Assembly: GCA_038116745.1 (NCBI GenBank)
Contig: JAYODW010000002.1
Span: 92,161-156,160, forward strand
Length of the DNA stretch: 64,000 bases
Source: JAYODW01 sp038116745
GTDB lineage: Bacteria; Pseudomonadota; Gammaproteobacteria; Ga0077536
Reading direction: 5' to 3'
Shown here: in pieces, positions 62,225 through 64,000 of the stretch
Position numbering within the stretch: position 1 is the first letter of the stretch
How the letters are laid out: the number at the start of each line of letters is the position of its first letter
The notes under the pieces: generated by a model
What the model saw: the letters and a program-made list of their open reading frames with translations, nothing else
Told to the model about the DNA's origin: nothing
The model's database searches: none
Translations under genes and position numbers: made by a program

Positions 62225-63169
62225 ATGAAATACCTGACAGCGCTTTTTTTTATTATTTTCCCTTTCTTTGCGCAGGCCGATGCCGGGCGCATTTTCGTGA
62301 CCAACGAGCAGGGCGACAGCGTCAGCGTCATCAATAGCGCCGACAACACCGTGATTAAAACCATCCCGATCGGAAAGCGCCCGCGCGGGATAGGTATTTC
62401 ACCGGACGGCGGTGAAGTGTATGTAGCCGTCAGTGGCGACAACCTCATTGCGGTCATTGATCCAGAAAGCCTCGAAGTCACGCGCACATTTGCCAGCGGT
62501 GACGACCCGGAAGCGTTTGCCGTGCACAAGAACGGCAACATCTACATTTCTAACGAAGAGGACGCCAAAGCGTCCGTCTTCGACCCCAAGACCGGCGCGC
62601 TCGTAGCTGAGATTGAGGTGGGCATCGAACCCGAAGGGGTAGCAATTTCCGCTGATGGACATCGGGTCGTTGTGACCAGCGAGTCAACCAACATGCTGCA
62701 CATTATTGATGTGCCCGAGCACACGATCGCCCGAAATATCCTGGTGGGCGCACGTCCGCGGGCCGCCACGTTCAGCGCTGACGGAAAAACTGTTTACGCC
62801 ACCTCTGAGATCAGCGGCGAGGTTAAGAAAGTCGATGTTGCATCTGGCGAAATCCTTGGCCGGATGCCGCTCAGCGACGACAAGGCAAAACCGAAAGATG
62901 TCCTGCTGAGCAATGACGGCACACGGTTGTTCGTGGCCGGCGGCAGAGCCAACCGCATTTTTGTGCTGGATGCTGAGGCGTTGACCATCCTGCAGTCGGT
63001 CAAGGTAGGGAAAAGGGTCTGGGGTCTTGCTCTGAACGCTGATGGTACGCGGCTTTACACCACGGACGGCGTCGACCATCAGGTTTCCGTGATCGACACG
63101 GACAAGCTTGAAGTGGTTGCCACGGTCCCGGTCGGTAAGTTCCCCTGGGGCATTGTCGTCAAAAACTGA
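62225..63169 (+). CDS. YVTN beta-propeller protein, PQQ-associated type
   Basis: 314 residues: signal peptide (FFIIFPFFAQADA) and about seven YVTN-like repeats (GDSVSVINSADNTVIKTIPIG, read as VSVINSADNTVIKTIPIG; NLIAVIDPESLEVTRTF; HQVSVIDTDKLEVVATVPVG). This propeller type is encoded beside the binding-protein gene in PQQ-dependent catabolism loci. It is periplasmic and probably helps an alcohol dehydrogenase or the ABC system. Its end is followed by a weak GCGCC/GGCGC hairpin (63186-63200). Confidence 0.85.
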   Translation: MKYLTALFFIIFPFFAQADAGRIFVTNEQGDSVSVINSADNTVIKTIPIGKRPRGIGISPDGGEVYVAVSGDNLIAVIDPESLEVTRTFASGDDPEAFAVHKNGNIYISNEEDAKASVFDPKTGALVAEIEVGIEPEGVAISADGHRVVVTSESTNMLHIIDVPEHTIARNILVGARPRAATFSADGKTVYATSEISGEVKKVDVASGEILGRMPLSDDKAKPKDVLLSNDGTRLFVAGGRANRIFVLDAEALTILQSVKVGKRVWGLALNADGTRLYTTDGVDHQVSVIDTDKLEVVATVPVGKFPWGIVVKN

Positions 63170-63264
63170 ACGTCCTCTGCCGAAAGCGCCTTGCTGGCGC
63201 GCTCCGCTTCGTCGTCAGTGCAGCAATCCGCAGGTTTTTACCTGGCAGGGCAAACTCTCCCAGA

Positions 63265-63921
63265 TCAAATCATGTGGTGGTGTGAGGCCAGCCAGCTCAG
63301 CTGCGCCAACGTCGAGGCTTTCAGCTTCCGCTTGATTCGGGTTATGTGATTCGACACTGTTTTGTAGCTGAGCGATAGACGAGCGGCGATGTCGTGATGC
63401 GCTCGGCCCTGCACCAGCATCTGGCAAATTTCGAACTCCCGCGGGGTCAGGGATTCGAACGGCCGTTCGTCTGCCGAGGTTTTGTAGAGCGCTAAGGACT
63501 GCGCATCTTCAGGAGACAGGTATATCCGCCCCAGCGCGACCTCGCGGAGCGCCGTCAGTACATCGCTCAAGGAACTATTCGTTGGCAAAAAGCCCAGAGC
63601 ACCGGCTTTGAGCGCGCTTTCGATCGCCACAGGGCTACGCAAGCGCCCGTGAACGAGGATGCGTGGAGAGCGGAGCCGGCGGCATAGACGCGTCGCCGTC
63701 TCAACACCACTGATTCCTGGGAGATCCATGTCCATCAGGATCAGATCGAACGCCTGTCGCGTTGCCCGACGGCAAGCCTCCTCGCCATCGGCGACCTCAG
63801 CCCCTACCGTGAGGTCGTACAGCGGCTCAACCAGCCTGGTGATCCCGAGACGGAAAATCGGGCTCGGGTCAACAAGCAGTATCCTTCTTGCATCGTCCCG
63901 TTTATGAGTGACCTCCGGCAT
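63265..63921 (-). CDS. LuxR-family response regulator
   Basis: About 218 residues. The receiver domain carries the phosphate-accepting Asp in LILMDMDLPGISG and a late Lys; the C-terminal HTH is LTPREFEICQMLVQGRAHHDIAARLSLSYKTVSNHITRIKRK (in parts). I start at the ATG at 63921, with GGAGG seven bases upstream. Such NarL-type regulators (ExaE/AgmR-like) control PQQ-dependent alcohol oxidation in Pseudomonas; its place beside the PQQ-associated genes supports that role. The sensor kinase is not in the window and may lie just beyond the right edge. Confidence 0.88.
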   Translation of the reverse strand: MPEVTHKRDDARRILLVDPSPIFRLGITRLVEPLYDLTVGAEVADGEEACRRATRQAFDLILMDMDLPGISGVETATRLCRRLRSPRILVHGRLRSPVAIESALKAGALGFLPTNSSLSDVLTALREVALGRIYLSPEDAQSLALYKTSADERPFESLTPREFEICQMLVQGRAHHDIAARLSLSYKTVSNHITRIKRKLKASTLAQLSWLASHHHMI

Positions 63922-64000
63922 TCCCTGCCCTCCTTTCTCGCACCCCTCGGCAGCTTCGCTGATCAACAGGCTATTTGTGATCCCCTACCTGGCGCTGCCT

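Overview
The window is GC-rich, gene-dense DNA from a Gram-negative bacterium. Outer-membrane proteins, a porin, lipoproteins, FKBP and Prc periplasmic factors, an E. coli-type dihydroorotase and a Tag glycosylase suggest a gammaproteobacterium; this is inferred from gene content, not from a phylogenetic marker. I annotate about 60 protein genes. I saw no rRNA, tRNA, CRISPR array, transposase or integrase.

Left part (about 0-14 kb): SDR oxidoreductase, alpha/beta hydrolase, and an envelope set made of a DUF1329 protein, a HEAT-repeat exported protein, a DUF1302 outer-membrane protein and an RND/MMPL transporter, all on the minus strand. A flavin reductase and a YCF48-like propeller protein lie divergently. 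A Tag glycosylase and a thiolase follow. The content fits uptake, export or catabolism of hydrophobic compounds.

Middle (14-36 kb): APS kinase, an FAD-linked oxidase overlapping an unknown gene, then a long plus-strand run (pyrC, bioA, an unknown 181-residue protein, a nucleoside phosphorylase-like protein, a spore-photoproduct-lyase-like radical SAM protein, a Na+/solute symporter, a GDSL lipoprotein, FKBP) in which most genes are joined by 4-base stop/start overlaps. RNase D, the Prc protease, a histone-deacetylase-like amidohydrolase, an enoyl-CoA hydratase-like protein, an SMP-30 protein and a complete molybdenum hydroxylase operon (FAD, 2Fe-2S and Mo subunits plus a CoxG-like protein) follow.

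Cofactor island (38.6-50.8 kb): molybdenum/tungsten cofactor genes (moaA, moaC, moaD, moaE, mobA, moeA), tungstate-type transporter genes tupB and tupC without tupA, PQQ genes (pqqA, a 24-residue gene; pqqC, pqqD, pqqE; and pqqB separately), a DUF447-MfnB-PhhB operon typical of methanofuran/tetrahydromethanopterin C1 metabolism, and folP.

Right part (50.8-64 kb): prolyl aminopeptidase, a SHOCT protein, a porin, then a minus-strand operon for a tungsten aldehyde oxidoreductase matching the aorABCD layout described for Aromatoleum aromaticum, followed in the same direction by a TPR-sulfotransferase. Divergent from it are a PQQ-associated ABC-type binding protein and a YVTN beta-propeller protein, then a LuxR-type response regulator. 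My reading is that the island supplies PQQ to periplasmic alcohol oxidation (dehydrogenase presumably outside the window) and W/Mo-pterin to cytoplasmic aldehyde oxidation, giving an alcohol-aldehyde-acid route. That link is inference from gene order.
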